Counted from the stretch's first letter, positions 1 through 8,391 are shown. The stretch is 11,568 nucleotides of DNA from Dehalococcoidales bacterium (GCA_028710655.1 JAQTTS010000040.1:1-11568); one strand, 5' to 3'. The notes: a model not told the origin generated them from the letters alone. Numbers and translations are program-made.

Positions 1-725
1 GCAACTTCAGGATGACGGGCTTCACCCATTCGGTCACTCTTGAGGAATTGGTAGCGCTGGGCAAAGACCATAACCTCCCCGTACTCGATGACCTCGGCAG
101 CGGATGTCTGATGGATACCACCGAGTTCGGACTTGACCCCGAACCAACGGTACAGCAGAGCATTGCCGCCGGTGCGGACCTGGTCTTCTTCTCCGCTGAT
201 AAGCTCCTCGGAGGTCCTCAAGCCGGTATTGTTGCCGGTCGTAAAGAGCTGATAGAAAAATTGAGGAGACATCCGCTGGCACGTGCGGTAAGGATTGATA
301 AGATAGTACTGGCCGGTCTGGCGGCCACCCTGGTTCATTACCTGAAAGGGGAATCGATCACCAAGATCCCGGTCTGGCGCATGATTGCCGCCCCACTGGA
401 CGAGATTGAGCAGCGGGCTGTAATCTGGGCCGGGCCACTTAAGAAACTGGCCAGGGTGATCGCCGGAGAAACGATGGTCGGAGGCGGCAGTCTGCCGGGG
501 GCAACTTTACCGACCAGGCTGGTTGCTATCGGAGAAGAGGGAAGCACAAAGAAGCGAAACATAGCGGAAGTCCTAAGCCAGCGGCTGCGCCAGCGAGATA
601 TACCGGTCATCGGGCGAATTAGCGATAATCTCCTATTGCTCGATCCCCGCTCCGTACTTCCTGGAGAAGACACGATTGTGCTTAAAGCCCTGCAAGACGC
701 CGCCGCCAGCCTGAAGGACAGGTGA
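1..725 (+). CDS. selA: L-seryl-tRNA(Sec) selenium transferase, C-terminal part (runs in from the left)
   Basis: PLP-dependent enzyme that converts Ser-tRNA(Sec) to Sec-tRNA(Sec) using selenophosphate. Only about the last 240 residues are present. The frame is open to the left edge, and the residues before the first Met (Asn-Phe-Arg) match the SelA stretch that leads into GFT.SV.LEELV, so the Met at position 12 is internal. The PLP site is visible as [12 protein letters not shown], with the Schiff-base Lys codon at 201-203. DDLGSG (87-104) is another family signature. The stop is TGA at 723-725. It is followed after 27 bases by selB, which has its own ribosome binding site, so this is the usual selA-selB operon order. 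Identification is by recognised motifs and the selB neighbour. The N-terminal half and the promoter lie outside the window. Confidence 0.96.
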   Translation, partial: NFRMTGFTHSVTLEELVALGKDHNLPVLDDLGSGCLMDTTEFGLDPEPTVQQSIAAGADLVFFSADKLLGGPQAGIVAGRKELIEKLRRHPLARAVRIDKIVLAGLAATLVHYLKGESITKIPVWRMIAAPLDEIEQRAVIWAGPLKKLARVIAGETMVGGGSLPGATLPTRLVAIGEEGSTKKRNIAEVLSQRLRQRDIPVIGRISDNLLLLDPRSVLPGEDTIVLKALQDAAASLKDR

Positions 726-752
726 TGCCGCCGCAGCGAAAAGGAGTGCCCG

Positions 753-2621
753 ATGTTTGTAATCGGTACTGCGGGACACATAGACCACGGCAAATCGATG
801 CTGGTGCGCGCCCTGACCGGAATAGACCCGGACCGGCTACTTGAGGAGAAGGAACGGGGTATGACCATTGACCTGGGCTTCGCCTGGCTGAAGCTGCCCG
901 ATGGTCAGGAGGTTGGCATTGTTGATGTCCCGGGTCACGAACGGCTGATTAAGAATATGCTGGCCGGAGTGGGCGGTATCGATCTGGCCCTGCTTATCGT
1001 CGATGCCGGTGAAGGAGTGATGCCGCAGACCAGGGAGCACCTGGCTATCCTGAACATACTCGGTATAGAGAGAAGCATCGCCGTTCTCACCAAAAAGGAC
1101 CTGGTAGATGGTGAGCGGCTGACCCTAGCCAGGGAAGAAGTAACCAGGCTACTTGCTCCGACCACCCTTGCCCGATCCCCAATTGTCGCCGTCTCGGCAC
1201 TGACCGGAGAGGGCCTCGCTGATCTGACCTCAACCATCGGTAAGCTCCTCGGCTCCACACCCACCAGGAAGGATATCGGCCGTCCCAGGCTTCCCATAGA
1301 CCGCGTCTTCACCGTTGCCGGCTCAGGTACCATTGTCACCGGAACACTGATTGACGGATCACTCAGAACAGGACAGGAGGTAGAACTTGTCCCCGTCGGG
1401 CTAAGGTCACGGATACGAGGACTGCAGACGCATAAGACTTCTGTCGAGACGGTTGCTCCCGGGAACAGGGCCGGCGTTAACCTTACCGGCATTGCTGCCA
1501 CCGAACCACAGCGCGGCGATGTACTCACCATACCTGGCTGGCTCTCACCCACCACGATGCTCTCGGTTAAGCTGTGTCTGCTACCCGATTCCCGTCACCC
1601 CCTGTCACACGGCGCCACGGTCAACTTTTATGCCGGATCCGCTCAGGCTGAAGCCAGAGTCCGCCTGCTGGAAAAAGATGAACTCAAGCCCGGCGAGACG
1701 GGCTGGGCACAGCTATCATTGAGTAAGCCGGTCGCACTGGTTAAGGGTGACCGTTTTATTATCCGCTCTCCGGAGACTACTCTTGGTGGCGGCGAAGTCC
1801 TCGAGCCTCATACCAGACGGCACCGTCGACTGCATCAGACCGTCATCGAGAACCTCAGGCGTAAAGCGCAGGGAACCCCCGAAGATCTGATTATGGCAAT
1901 ACTGGAGGGTAAACCACTAAAGATGTCCGACCTCTTCACACAGAGCGGCCTGCCTGTCAGCGAGCTTAGCCCGGTAGTAGCCTCTCTTATCGAGCAGAGA
2001 AAGATAATCAGGATAGGCAGGGGGGAAAGCGAGCTTCTTCTGACTGCAACCGGCTGGGAGAATCTGGCCGGCCGGGTGACCACCATCCTTAAGGACTATC
2101 ACCTCAGGTTCCCCTCCCGCCCGGGAATGCCCAGGGCAGAGTTGAGCAGCCGGTTAAAGATGACAGCACATAGTCCGGCGATTATGAAAAAGCTCCTTGA
2201 CGACGGCACCGTCATCGAGGATAGCGCTGCTATCCGTCTTGCCGCCCATCACATTGAGCTAACCAAGACGCAGCAGGCCCAGATAGACACCTTCCTCAAG
2301 TCGCTGGCAGAGAAGCCTTACGCTCCACCCAGCAACCTCATACCGGAAGCAGACCTGCTCAAGCTGCTCGTTGCCCGTAACCAAGTAATCAAGATAAGCG
2401 AGGAGGTGGTCTTCTCCCGTCAAGCCTACAATGAAATGGTAGCCGGGATCACCTTACATCTGAAGAAAGCGGAAAGCATAACTGTAGCTGAAGTACGGGA
2501 TATGTTTCAGACCAGCCGCAAGTATGCCCTAGCTCTGCTGGAATACCTGGATGGGGCGAAGATAACACGCCGCCTTGGTGACCGGAGAGTGCTCTATCGG
2601 GAATCAGGCACCGGACATTGA
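753..2621 (+). CDS. selB: Selenocysteine-specific translation elongation factor SelB
   Basis: GTPase that brings Sec-tRNA(Sec) to the ribosome at UGA codons followed by a SECIS hairpin. It is 622 residues long, close to the usual 610-640. Visible G-domain motifs are G1 GHIDHGKS (residues 8-15), the [11 protein letters not shown] region (35-45), G3 DVPGHE (58-63), G4 TKKD (113-116) and G5 SALTG near 150. Beta-barrel domains II and III follow, with [12 protein letters not shown] marking the start of domain II. Residues from about 365 on look like the winged-helix SECIS-binding region, ending with the typical [14 protein letters not shown] and GDRRVLY signatures. The start codon is set by AAGGAG (741-746), six bases upstream. 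It lies 27 bases after selA and is probably co-transcribed with it. The frame is intact. Confidence 0.97.
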   Translation: MFVIGTAGHIDHGKSMLVRALTGIDPDRLLEEKERGMTIDLGFAWLKLPDGQEVGIVDVPGHERLIKNMLAGVGGIDLALLIVDAGEGVMPQTREHLAILNILGIERSIAVLTKKDLVDGERLTLAREEVTRLLAPTTLARSPIVAVSALTGEGLADLTSTIGKLLGSTPTRKDIGRPRLPIDRVFTVAGSGTIVTGTLIDGSLRTGQEVELVPVGLRSRIRGLQTHKTSVETVAPGNRAGVNLTGIAATEPQRGDVLTIPGWLSPTTMLSVKLCLLPDSRHPLSHGATVNFYAGSAQAEARVRLLEKDELKPGETGWAQLSLSKPVALVKGDRFIIRSPETTLGGGEVLEPHTRRHRRLHQTVIENLRRKAQGTPEDLIMAILEGKPLKMSDLFTQSGLPVSELSPVVASLIEQRKIIRIGRGESELLLTATGWENLAGRVTTILKDYHLRFPSRPGMPRAELSSRLKMTAHSPAIMKKLLDDGTVIEDSAAIRLAAHHIELTKTQQAQIDTFLKSLAEKPYAPPSNLIPEADLLKLLVARNQVIKISEEVVFSRQAYNEMVAGITLHLKKAESITVAEVRDMFQTSRKYALALLEYLDGAKITRRLGDRRVLYRESGTGH

Positions 2622-2676
2622 CAGAACATTCCGGGTATAACTAGACCTACGAATCATAGTGAAGAAGGAGGGTATA

Positions 2677-2916
2677 ATGAACTGCCACCAGTATCAATAC
2701 CGCGTATTGGTTGAATACCTTACCCCCACTGTGGGCTCAATGAAACCTGACTACAGGAAGGAAAGCGACAGGCAGTCACTGACCGCTAAGATCGGGGAGG
2801 TCATGGAGCACCTGCCGGCTGCCGTCCCCGACGGTTGGGAGGTAAACTCCCACAGCCTGACGGTTACTGAGGATACAGTTATTCTCTCCATCCTTCTCCG
2901 CCGACCGGTGGCATGA
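2677..2916 (+). CDS. Hypothetical 79-residue protein downstream of selB
   Basis: I do not recognise this protein. The start is ATG at 2677, placed five bases after AGGAGG (2666-2671). A GTG at 2659 in the same frame lies upstream of that site and is less likely. The product is small and soluble, with no signal peptide or membrane segment. It has a charged middle (near residues 24-45) and a C-terminal part of alternating hydrophobic residues (about 62-76) that looks like beta strands. It starts 55 bases after the selB stop on the same strand with no terminator visible between, so it may be read through from the selAB operon. That position is the only hint of function. It ends 15 bases before the convergent gene on the other strand. 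Confidence 0.72.
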   Translation: MNCHQYQYRVLVEYLTPTVGSMKPDYRKESDRQSLTAKIGEVMEHLPAAVPDGWEVNSHSLTVTEDTVILSILLRRPVA

Positions 2917-2931
2917 TAATTCACCGGCATA

Positions 2932-3192
2932 TCATTGGGTACAGGGCTGTAGCTCATCTTCCGCTGCCGTTACCACGGTATTACTCATACCAAGGCGAAC
3001 CTTATAAATATAGGCGTCTTCAGGCAGATGGTCCCGGTAATAAAGAACGTGAAATGCTCCCAGGTAGAACGAATCCAGGACTACTCCAATCTCATCTACA
3101 TACTTCTCGTTGTGGGGGTATTTTAGGTTCCCCTGCTTATCTTTCACCGAGACGATTTTCACCTTTTGCCCTTTATCATATCTTGCTTCCAT
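2932..3192 (-). CDS. Small SH3-like hypothetical protein
   Basis: An 86-residue soluble protein of unknown function. The N-terminal motif YDKGQKVKIVSVKD, followed by EIGVVLDSFYLGAFHVLYY, reads like a small SH3/KOW-type beta barrel: an entry strand, then Gly-Val-Val strands, then aromatic-rich strands. The C-terminal end has the pattern EDELQP, often seen where such barrels close. I chose the ATG at 3190-3192 because GGTGAG lies seven bases upstream and because the promoter at 3224-3251 gives this start a reasonable leader of about 25 bases. A GTG four codons upstream (3202-3204) is possible but would leave a leader of about 13 bases. It converges with the preceding + strand gene. The fold suggestion comes from sequence pattern only. 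Confidence 0.7.
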   Translation of the reverse strand: MEARYDKGQKVKIVSVKDKQGNLKYPHNEKYVDEIGVVLDSFYLGAFHVLYYRDHLPEDAYIYKVRLGMSNTVVTAAEDELQPCTQ

Positions 3193-3223
3193 AAGACTAC
3201 TCACCCGGTGATAGATCCATCCT

Positions 3224-3251
3224 ATTTTACCACCAATCCGCTATCAGTCAA
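3224..3251 (-). promoter_or_regulatory. Sigma-70-like promoter for the SH3-like gene
   Basis: On the - strand, the -35 box TTGACT (complement of 3246-3251) is separated by 16 bases from the -10 box TAAAAT (complement of 3224-3229). Each box matches consensus at five of six positions. Transcription would start near 3217, about 25 bases before the ATG at 3192. Confidence 0.6.
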
Positions 3252-3327
3252 TACATTGCGAGACTACAGAGGTATAATGCTAACCCCGAAGTCCACAACC
3301 CCGTCGCCAAAATCCCGGGGCGGCGGA

Positions 3328-3336
3328 TGTTATAAT
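3328..3336 (+). promoter_or_regulatory. Extended -10 promoter for the rubredoxin-ThDP enzyme
   Basis: TG at 3328-3329, one base, then a perfect TATAAT at 3331-3336. There is no good -35 box at 16-18 bases upstream, which is typical of extended -10 promoters. Transcription would begin near 3343, about 26 bases before the ATG. A second TATAAT at 3273-3278 lacks both a -35 box and an extended -10. Confidence 0.55.
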
Positions 3337-3368
3337 TAAGAAAAGAGCCACTACCGGGAGGTTAACAA

Positions 3369-5126
3369 ATGAAAAAATATAGGTGTACGGTCTGCAACTA
3401 CATCTACGACGAAGCAAAGGAGGGCAGAAAGTTCTCAGAGTTGCCGGATAACTGGAGGTGCCCTGTCTGCAATGCCCCCAAAACGGCTTTCGTCCCCCTC
3501 ACGGAAGAAAGCGGCGGAACGGCGGAAGAGACCAGTACGGTTTCGGATATCTTTGTCGAACAAATGGCCGAGTGGGGCATCAGGTATGTCTTCGGCCTAC
3601 CAGGGACATCCGCACTCGGCCTGGTCGACGCAATCAGGAAGAATAAGCGGATGAAGTTCATACAGGTACGGCATGAACAGACCGCCGCATTTATGGCCTC
3701 AGCCTACGGCAAACTAACAGGACACATAGCAGCATGCCTGACCATAGCCGGGCCCGGGGCAACCAATCTGGCCACCGGCCTGTATGACGCCAAGCTCGAT
3801 CACGCTCCGGTGCTGGCCCTGACCGGACTGGTAAAGAGACAACTGATTGGTCCCGGCTCTTTTCAGGAAATCGACCAGCATTCATTCTTCGAACCGATAT
3901 GCGTCTTCAACAAGATACTGATGGCGGAAGAACAAACGACCAGCCTGGTCACATTGGCCATCAAGCACGCCCTGCTGGAAAGAGGAGTGTCCCACATCAG
4001 TATTCCTAACGACATCCAGAAGATTCCGTACGATACCGATGTACTGCCGATGCAGGGCAGAATAGCCAATCGAAGTATTCTACCGAGTGAGCATTTGATA
4101 AAAGAAGCTGCTGCAACGATTGATGCAACCAAAAGGCCCGTTATCATCGCCGGTTTCGGAGCCGTTGGTCAGGGCGATAAGCTGCTGGAGTTAGCCCGCA
4201 AAATCTGTGCGCCGGTGGTAACGACTTTCAAGGGCAAGGGCGTTATTGACGAGACGAACGAACTATATGTTGGCAGTCACGGGACAATTGGATCAACGGC
4301 CGCTGCCAAACTGGTCCGGGGCAGTGACCTGCTGATTGTGGTCGGGTCCTCATTTTCCGACATGACACAGATACCGCCGAAGAGAATAGTACAAATCGAC
4401 ATAGACCCTATGGTGCTGGCTAAGAACTATCCCGCCGAGGTCTCGTTATGGGGTAGCAGCGCCGAGATACTGCCGAAACTGACGGCGAAGGTCGCCGCAA
4501 AAGAAAACAAGGACTATCTGGCTGAAATAACCGGGTTGAAGAAAGAGTGGGCAGAGCTACTTGCCAAAGAAGCAGACTCATCCCGGACTCCAATAAGGCC
4601 GCAGTATATAATCAAGGTGCTGAACGAAAAAATCGCAGAAGACGCCATAATATCTCTGGACGTCGGTGACAACGGTTGGTGGTTTGGTAGAAACTTCCTA
4701 ATGAAGTCCACCCAAAAGATGGTTATGTCCGGTTATCTGGCTTCGATGGGTACCGGGCTTCCGGGAGCCATCGCGGCACAGCTTGCCTACCAAGACAGGC
4801 AGGCTGTTTGTATTACCGGAGACGGCGGCTTCTCGATGGTGATGGGCGATTTCCTCACCGCCGTAAAATATGACCTGCCGGTTAAGGTCTTCCTGTTTAA
4901 CAATAAGCAGCTCGGTATGATCATGCAGGAACAAAAAATCGAGAACTACCCCAACTGGCAGACCGACCTGTACAACTGCGATTTCGCGGAATATGCGCAA
5001 ATCTGCGGTGGTACCGGGATCAAAGTAAAAAAACCTGCGGAACTGGAGGGGGCTGTCGAAACGGCGTTGTCGTCAGCGAAGCCGGTTATTGTGGATATCG
5101 ATACCGATACCAGGCGATTCGTTTAG
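3369..5126 (+). CDS. Rubredoxin domain fused to a pyruvate-oxidase/acetolactate-synthase-like ThDP enzyme
   Basis: A 585-residue two-part protein, probably cytoplasmic. Residues 1-45 form a short rubredoxin with Cys6, Cys9, Cys31 and Cys34 (CTVC and CPVC) for one iron. The loop between the Cys pairs is shorter than in classical rubredoxin. From about residue 56 to the end it is a ThDP enzyme. The N-terminal Pyr domain has the catalytic Glu103 in RHEQTA, a middle domain spans roughly 240-370, and the C-terminal PP domain has GDGG (484-487) through NN (511-512) for Mg-diphosphate binding. [14 protein letters not shown] and NNKQLGMIM resemble pyruvate oxidase/dehydrogenase more than biosynthetic acetolactate synthase. 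Decarboxylation of pyruvate or another 2-oxoacid, with electrons passed to the rubredoxin iron, is inference. GGGAGG (3356-3361) lies seven bases before the ATG. It stands alone, with no small acetolactate synthase subunit nearby. The substrate is unknown. Confidence 0.9.
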   Translation: MKKYRCTVCNYIYDEAKEGRKFSELPDNWRCPVCNAPKTAFVPLTEESGGTAEETSTVSDIFVEQMAEWGIRYVFGLPGTSALGLVDAIRKNKRMKFIQVRHEQTAAFMASAYGKLTGHIAACLTIAGPGATNLATGLYDAKLDHAPVLALTGLVKRQLIGPGSFQEIDQHSFFEPICVFNKILMAEEQTTSLVTLAIKHALLERGVSHISIPNDIQKIPYDTDVLPMQGRIANRSILPSEHLIKEAAATIDATKRPVIIAGFGAVGQGDKLLELARKICAPVVTTFKGKGVIDETNELYVGSHGTIGSTAAAKLVRGSDLLIVVGSSFSDMTQIPPKRIVQIDIDPMVLAKNYPAEVSLWGSSAEILPKLTAKVAAKENKDYLAEITGLKKEWAELLAKEADSSRTPIRPQYIIKVLNEKIAEDAIISLDVGDNGWWFGRNFLMKSTQKMVMSGYLASMGTGLPGAIAAQLAYQDRQAVCITGDGGFSMVMGDFLTAVKYDLPVKVFLFNNKQLGMIMQEQKIENYPNWQTDLYNCDFAEYAQICGGTGIKVKKPAELEGAVETALSSAKPVIVDIDTDTRRFV

Positions 5127-5261
5127 AAAATCTACGTTCAGAGGAGAGCAACCCATTTCACCGGAGAAAGGGACGAAAGAATACGCTGGAGTGCATTCCT
5201 CAAACCATCGTAAAACCGGCAGCCCGCCCTAGAGTTTTAAATGAAAGCGCGTTCACAAGCC
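5127..5261. other. Intergenic gap between convergent genes
   Basis: This is the gap between the stop of the rubredoxin-ThDP gene and the stop of the convergent uspA-like gene. It contains a weak inverted repeat, TAAAAC (5211-5216) with GTTTTA (5234-5239) and a poorly pairing interior, which I do not consider a convincing terminator. No further gene is visible. Confidence 0.4.
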
Positions 5262-5732
5262 CTAAACGGCTTGGGGACAGCCCGGTGCACGAACCATCAT
5301 AACCGTTGTGGGACTGGATTTGAGGACCTTATCAGCAACACTGCCGTGGGTCAACCTGCTCGGACCGGAGCGCCCGTGACTGGCCATAATGATGAGATCA
5401 CATCTTTCCGTCTTTGCATAAATGATAATCTCTTCGGCAGGATTACCCATCAGCATCTCCGTGCGTACCTTGATCCCTTTGCTCTCCAACCCCTTGGCTA
5501 TTCTGTCCAGGTACCTTTGGCCCTGCTTCTCCATTTTACCCGCAATTTCAGGCATGAGTTTTTCACCTGACGGACTATCATAACCCTCAACCGGCCGGTA
5601 GCCCCGGACACGCTCCGTAACGCTGACCAGTACCACATCCACTCCGCACTTCGATGCAATCTCTTCAACATGAGGCAGAGCACACTCCGCCAGCTTGGAA
5701 CCGTCCAAAGGAACCAGAATCTTCTTATACAT
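5262..5732 (-). CDS. Universal stress protein, UspA family
   Basis: A 156-residue single-domain Usp protein with an alpha/beta nucleotide-binding fold, usually cytoplasmic and dimeric, linked to stress survival. The N-terminal strand ILVPLDGS (5-12) carries the adenine-side Asp10. The ATP-loop pattern G-x2-G-x9-G-S is present as Ala117-SH-Gly120-nine residues-Gly130-Ser131. The first Gly is therefore Ala, but the rest of the loop is intact, so ATP binding is likely. VADKVLKSSPTTVMMVR is the usual C-terminal helix and strand. Start ATG at 5730-5732, preceded by a purine-rich AAGGGGGA about seven bases upstream. The HAD gene lies upstream on the same strand, 211 bases away, so linkage is uncertain. 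Which stress or ligand it answers to cannot be read from the sequence. Confidence 0.93.
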   Translation of the reverse strand: MYKKILVPLDGSKLAECALPHVEEIASKCGVDVVLVSVTERVRGYRPVEGYDSPSGEKLMPEIAGKMEKQGQRYLDRIAKGLESKGIKVRTEMLMGNPAEEIIIYAKTERCDLIIMASHGRSGPSRLTHGSVADKVLKSSPTTVMMVRAPGCPQAV

Positions 5733-5943
5733 CTGCTATCCCCCTTTTACGGAATATTTAACGAAGTCTCTGGATATCAATTCCCGATCCTTAGTATCAC
5801 CACCTCCACCCTCATCACCCGTTTGAGCGTTTTTCACAGTATCAGAAACGCCGTCATCTGTCAATAGCCGCCTCACGTCTGAAAAGCGCTTCATCTCTGA
5901 TGCCGGGGAATTAAACTATCCCCTCCCAAGAATCACGCTGCGA

Positions 5944-6657
5944 TTACCAAATAATATCGGGAAGCTCGGCCAGGGTATGTATTCGCGGGCAATCGTCTAT
6001 CTCGGTAAATACACCGTAGCGATCAATAAGCACGGGGTTAATACCTACCCCCCTGGCACCGACAACATCCGTACTGTACTGGTCACCGACATATATCGCT
6101 TCTGCAGCTCCGATATTGGCCTGTTTCAGCGCTGATAAAAAGACCGGCGGTTCTGGTTTGGGAGCTCCTACATCACTGGAAGTAACCGTGAAGTCAAGAT
6201 ACGCCCCCAAACCAAGCTGGCGGGAGATAAAATTTATTTCTTCTTTCATGCTGGTAATCAAGCCTAGAATAAGGCCGCTGTTTTTCAGGTTCTTCATGGC
6301 CGGGAGTACATCATCATAAAGGCTGAAACCCAACCTCTTCGCATCATGGCTTACTACCTTCATAATCTGAAAAACCGTATCTCTGGGCAAAGTTACGCCG
6401 ATGCCGGACAGTATTAATTCTTCATAATGAACAAAGAGCTCCGGATCTTTCGACTCATCCCACCGATACGGAGTACCCCCGGGCACCTCGGTCTCGGCAA
6501 GATATATGGGACGTATCAGCTTATCGGGGGATACCTCCACCCCGAATTTAGAAAAGATCCGGGCGTGTAAGTCATGTCTTTCCACTTCAGGATGTCCTAC
6601 GGTATCCATCCAATCAAAAAATATCGCCTTGATAGCCTTCAATATGCTCCTCGCCAC
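5944..6657 (-). CDS. HAD-superfamily hydrolase (haloacid dehalogenase-like) with unusual motif I
   Basis: About 237 residues, the usual size of a HAD phosphatase with a helical C1 cap (cap roughly 25-110). Motif I is FFDWMDTV with nucleophile Asp15. Position +2, normally Asp in phosphatases, is Met17, and Asp falls at +3. Motif II is in LGLITS (Thr135), motif III is Lys167 in GAPKPEP, and motif IV is GDQYSTD (Asp192, Asp197). The order and spacing fit the family, but the substrate cannot be read. The GTG start at 6655-6657 lacks a clear ribosome binding site. A TTG five codons downstream (6640-6642) has GAGGAG four bases upstream and gives MKAIKAIFFDW, so it may be the true start. It is divergent from the DegV gene. 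Confidence 0.88.
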   Translation of the reverse strand: MARSILKAIKAIFFDWMDTVGHPEVERHDLHARIFSKFGVEVSPDKLIRPIYLAETEVPGGTPYRWDESKDPELFVHYEELILSGIGVTLPRDTVFQIMKVVSHDAKRLGFSLYDDVLPAMKNLKNSGLILGLITSMKEEINFISRQLGLGAYLDFTVTSSDVGAPKPEPPVFLSALKQANIGAAEAIYVGDQYSTDVVGARGVGINPVLIDRYGVFTEIDDCPRIHTLAELPDIIW

Positions 6658-6832
6658 GCCAGTAATGGAATAACAGCCTCAGTCAGTCACCATCCAGTTC
6701 AGTCTTCAACCCACCAGTTAAGATAAAGATTCAGCGGCCCGCCATGCCTGCCCACTACAGGGTAAACGTCGGTAACATAAAGCTCAACGCACTGAAGCTA
6801 CGATGAGACTTTGTTTTTCATTCCTGGTCTAA

Positions 6833-6862
6833 ATGATAGTATCACGCTGCTGAAACTGTCAA
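6833..6862 (-). promoter_or_regulatory. Possible promoter for the HAD gene
   Basis: On the - strand, a perfect -35 TTGACA (complement of 6857-6862) is separated by 18 bases from TATCAT (complement of 6833-6838), which matches the -10 consensus at five of six positions. It would leave a leader of about 170 bases before the GTG or TTG start. I could not match that leader to any riboswitch. Confidence 0.45.
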
Positions 6863-6918
6863 TCGCCCAATCACTCCAATCCCGGGTGACAGCCCGGCTA
6901 TTACCAGAGCCCAGGGGG

Positions 6919-6957
6919 ATTGTAATTGTTGCTTGACAAATATTACAATTGTGTCAA
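6919..6957 (+). promoter_or_regulatory. Promoter/operator region of the DegV-family gene with nested inverted repeats
   Basis: AT-rich stretch just upstream of the DegV gene. It holds a perfect -35-like TTGACA (6933-6938), a TACAAT (6944-6949) that could be a -10 paired with TTGTAA (6920-6925) at 18 bases, an 8-base inverted repeat ATTGTAAT (6919-6926) / ATTACAAT (6942-6949), an 8-base palindrome ACAATTGT (6945-6952) and a TTGACA/TGTCAA pair (6933-6938, 6952-6957). Which boxes the polymerase uses cannot be settled by eye. The dense symmetry suggests a repressor site. Confidence 0.4.
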
Positions 6958-6997
6958 TTCAGTACTGCAAAGCTATTTCAGCAAAGGAGGTCAACTA

Positions 6998-7858
6998 ATG
7001 GTGAGGAAAGTAGCGGTTATCGTCGATAGCATTGCTAAAATGCCGCCGGAGGTGCTGGCGGAATATGACATCACGGTATTACCTTTCCATATCTCTATGG
7101 GTAGTAAAGACTACCTGGACACTGCTATTGATAAGGAGATACTCCACGCCCGGCTTATGAGCAAAGAACTGCCCACCGTCGCACCTCCTTCTCCGGGAGA
7201 GATGACAGAGGCCTTCCGCAAGATAAGCCAGCGAGCCAGGGCCATCCTTTATATCACCATGACATCCCGCTTCTCCGGAGAGTATGAAAGAGTAACCGGA
7301 GTCAAGAAAAGCATTGAGCAGGAACTGCCCGGTTTAGTGGTTGAGGCGGTTGATTCCCTTACTATTACCTGCGCTGAGGCCCTTCTTACCATCGAGGCAG
7401 CTATAGCGGCGGGAGCAGGGAAGAGCTTATCCGAGGTAGCGGAGATCGCGCACCAGATGGTGCAGCGCGTGTCCGCCCTATCAGTACGGGATTCCCTTTA
7501 TTATTTCGACAAGTCCGGAAGACTGGGCAAAGAACGTCCCCTAGCCGGCTCCCCGGTTCCCCTGGCGCCAATCCTGGAGATAGATGCCGCCACCGGCGGG
7601 GTAACGCAAGCGGTATCGAAGCACAGAACCGTGGCTAAAGCGCTAGAAAATATGCTCGAGATAATGAAGAAGAGAAGTGCGAACAATAAGGTGCACGTTA
7701 TGGTAGGACACCTCTATAAACCCGATACGGCGGAGCAACTAAAAGAGCGGATTATTTCCGAAGTCCAACCTGCCCGGTTCTATCTCACTGAAGTTTCGCC
7801 GGTAGCCGCTATCATCAACGGACCATATATCGACGTGGCCTTCTTTGCTGAGGATTAA
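6998..7858 (+). CDS. DegV family protein (fatty-acid-binding, FakB-like)
   Basis: A 286-residue cytoplasmic protein. Start ATG at 6998, seven bases after AAAGGAGG (6983-6990). In-frame codons further upstream run through the promoter region and are not used. Family signs are the N-terminal VAVIVDSIAKMPPE with Asp10-Ser11, the PTVAPPSPGEM segment (59-69, the usual PTTSQPSP site), S90-RFSGEYE, the DSLTITCAEALL helix, DKSGRLGK and the C-terminal INGPYIDVAFF. Members bind one long-chain fatty acid. In Firmicutes they present it to the kinase FakA as FakB. No fakA or phospholipid gene is nearby, so the partner here is unknown. It converges with the membrane-protein gene downstream. Upstream symmetry elements hint at transcriptional control. 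Confidence 0.94.
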   Translation: MVRKVAVIVDSIAKMPPEVLAEYDITVLPFHISMGSKDYLDTAIDKEILHARLMSKELPTVAPPSPGEMTEAFRKISQRARAILYITMTSRFSGEYERVTGVKKSIEQELPGLVVEAVDSLTITCAEALLTIEAAIAAGAGKSLSEVAEIAHQMVQRVSALSVRDSLYYFDKSGRLGKERPLAGSPVPLAPILEIDAATGGVTQAVSKHRTVAKALENMLEIMKKRSANNKVHVMVGHLYKPDTAEQLKERIISEVQPARFYLTEVSPVAAIINGPYIDVAFFAED

Positions 7859-7941
7859 GAGCAAGCAGTTCAGACTGTTTGACTGTGCCTTCACCCTGTT
7901 GCTCCGGCTATCATACTCCCGGCTGCCGTCAGGACTTTATT

Positions 7942-8391
7942 TTACCTCGGGACCAGCTTGCGGGTTGAACGGGTTAATCCTGACCGCCAGTGAATAAAGA
8001 TAAGGGTAATCGTTTTTGATGTGCTGTAGTCCAGCCAAACGGGGAGAAGCAGTGCGTAAGCCCTCTTAATGTCGACAGCAATATGTTGATAATCGGCCTG
8101 ACCGAGCCTGGTCAAATCGGTCCGTCTCTCCAGTTCCTCGGTAAGATGGGCTATCGCGGAGAGCAGGTCGGTGAACTCCTCACGCTCAAGAAGATTGGGG
8201 TTCTCCAGAACCAGCAGCAGAAACGACCTCTTGCTAATGAGCACAACCGATACCGGCACGAATCCGACCTGCAATGTAATTAGCCTCAACATATACGGAA
8301 TATCCTTGAATATAAGGTAATTGATCCCGTAGCACACGCCGGATATAGCCACCAGAGTGACTATCAGTTTAGCCGTCCAGCTTATTTTCAA
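7942..8391 (-). CDS. Hypothetical membrane protein with two N-terminal helices
   Basis: A 149-residue protein I do not recognise. Two hydrophobic segments, at about residues 7-26 and 33-50, are likely membrane helices separated by a short loop. The rest is a soluble, mostly helical region with charged heptad-like stretches (about 65-115, many Leu, Glu and Arg) that could form a coiled coil or helical bundle. The tail is basic. The start is TTG at 8389-8391, supported by AAAGGAG (complement of 8400-8406) eight bases upstream. No ATG or GTG fits better. It converges with the DegV gene, and its upstream region is shared divergently with the protease gene. No motif gives a function. Confidence 0.72.
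   Translation of the reverse strand: MKISWTAKLIVTLVAISGVCYGINYLIFKDIPYMLRLITLQVGFVPVSVVLISKRSFLLLVLENPNLLEREEFTDLLSAIAHLTEELERRTDLTRLGQADYQHIAVDIKRAYALLLPVWLDYSTSKTITLIFIHWRSGLTRSTRKLVPR

Noticed and set aside
2618..2641. TTGACA and TATAAC around the selB stop as a promoter for the 79-residue ORF
   Set aside because: The boxes are only 12 bases apart, too close for a sigma-70 promoter, and the TTGACA overlaps the end of selB.
2913..3194. A + strand reading frame opposite the SH3-like gene
   Set aside because: It has no ribosome binding site, its composition does not resemble a protein family, and it lies almost wholly antisense to a gene with its own promoter and a plausible fold.
3273..3278. 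TATAAT upstream of the rubredoxin-ThDP gene as its main promoter
   Set aside because: It has no -35 box at a suitable distance and no extended -10. The box at 3331-3336 has the TG extension and better spacing to the start codon.
5205..5240. Inverted repeat TAAAAC/GTTTTA as a terminator between convergent genes
   Set aside because: The stem is only six base pairs with a non-pairing 17-base interior and no T-run.
7859..7905. GAGCAA...TTGCTC inverted repeat after the DegV gene as a terminator
   Set aside because: The loop is long, the inner pairing has a bulge, and no T-run follows. It may be chance.
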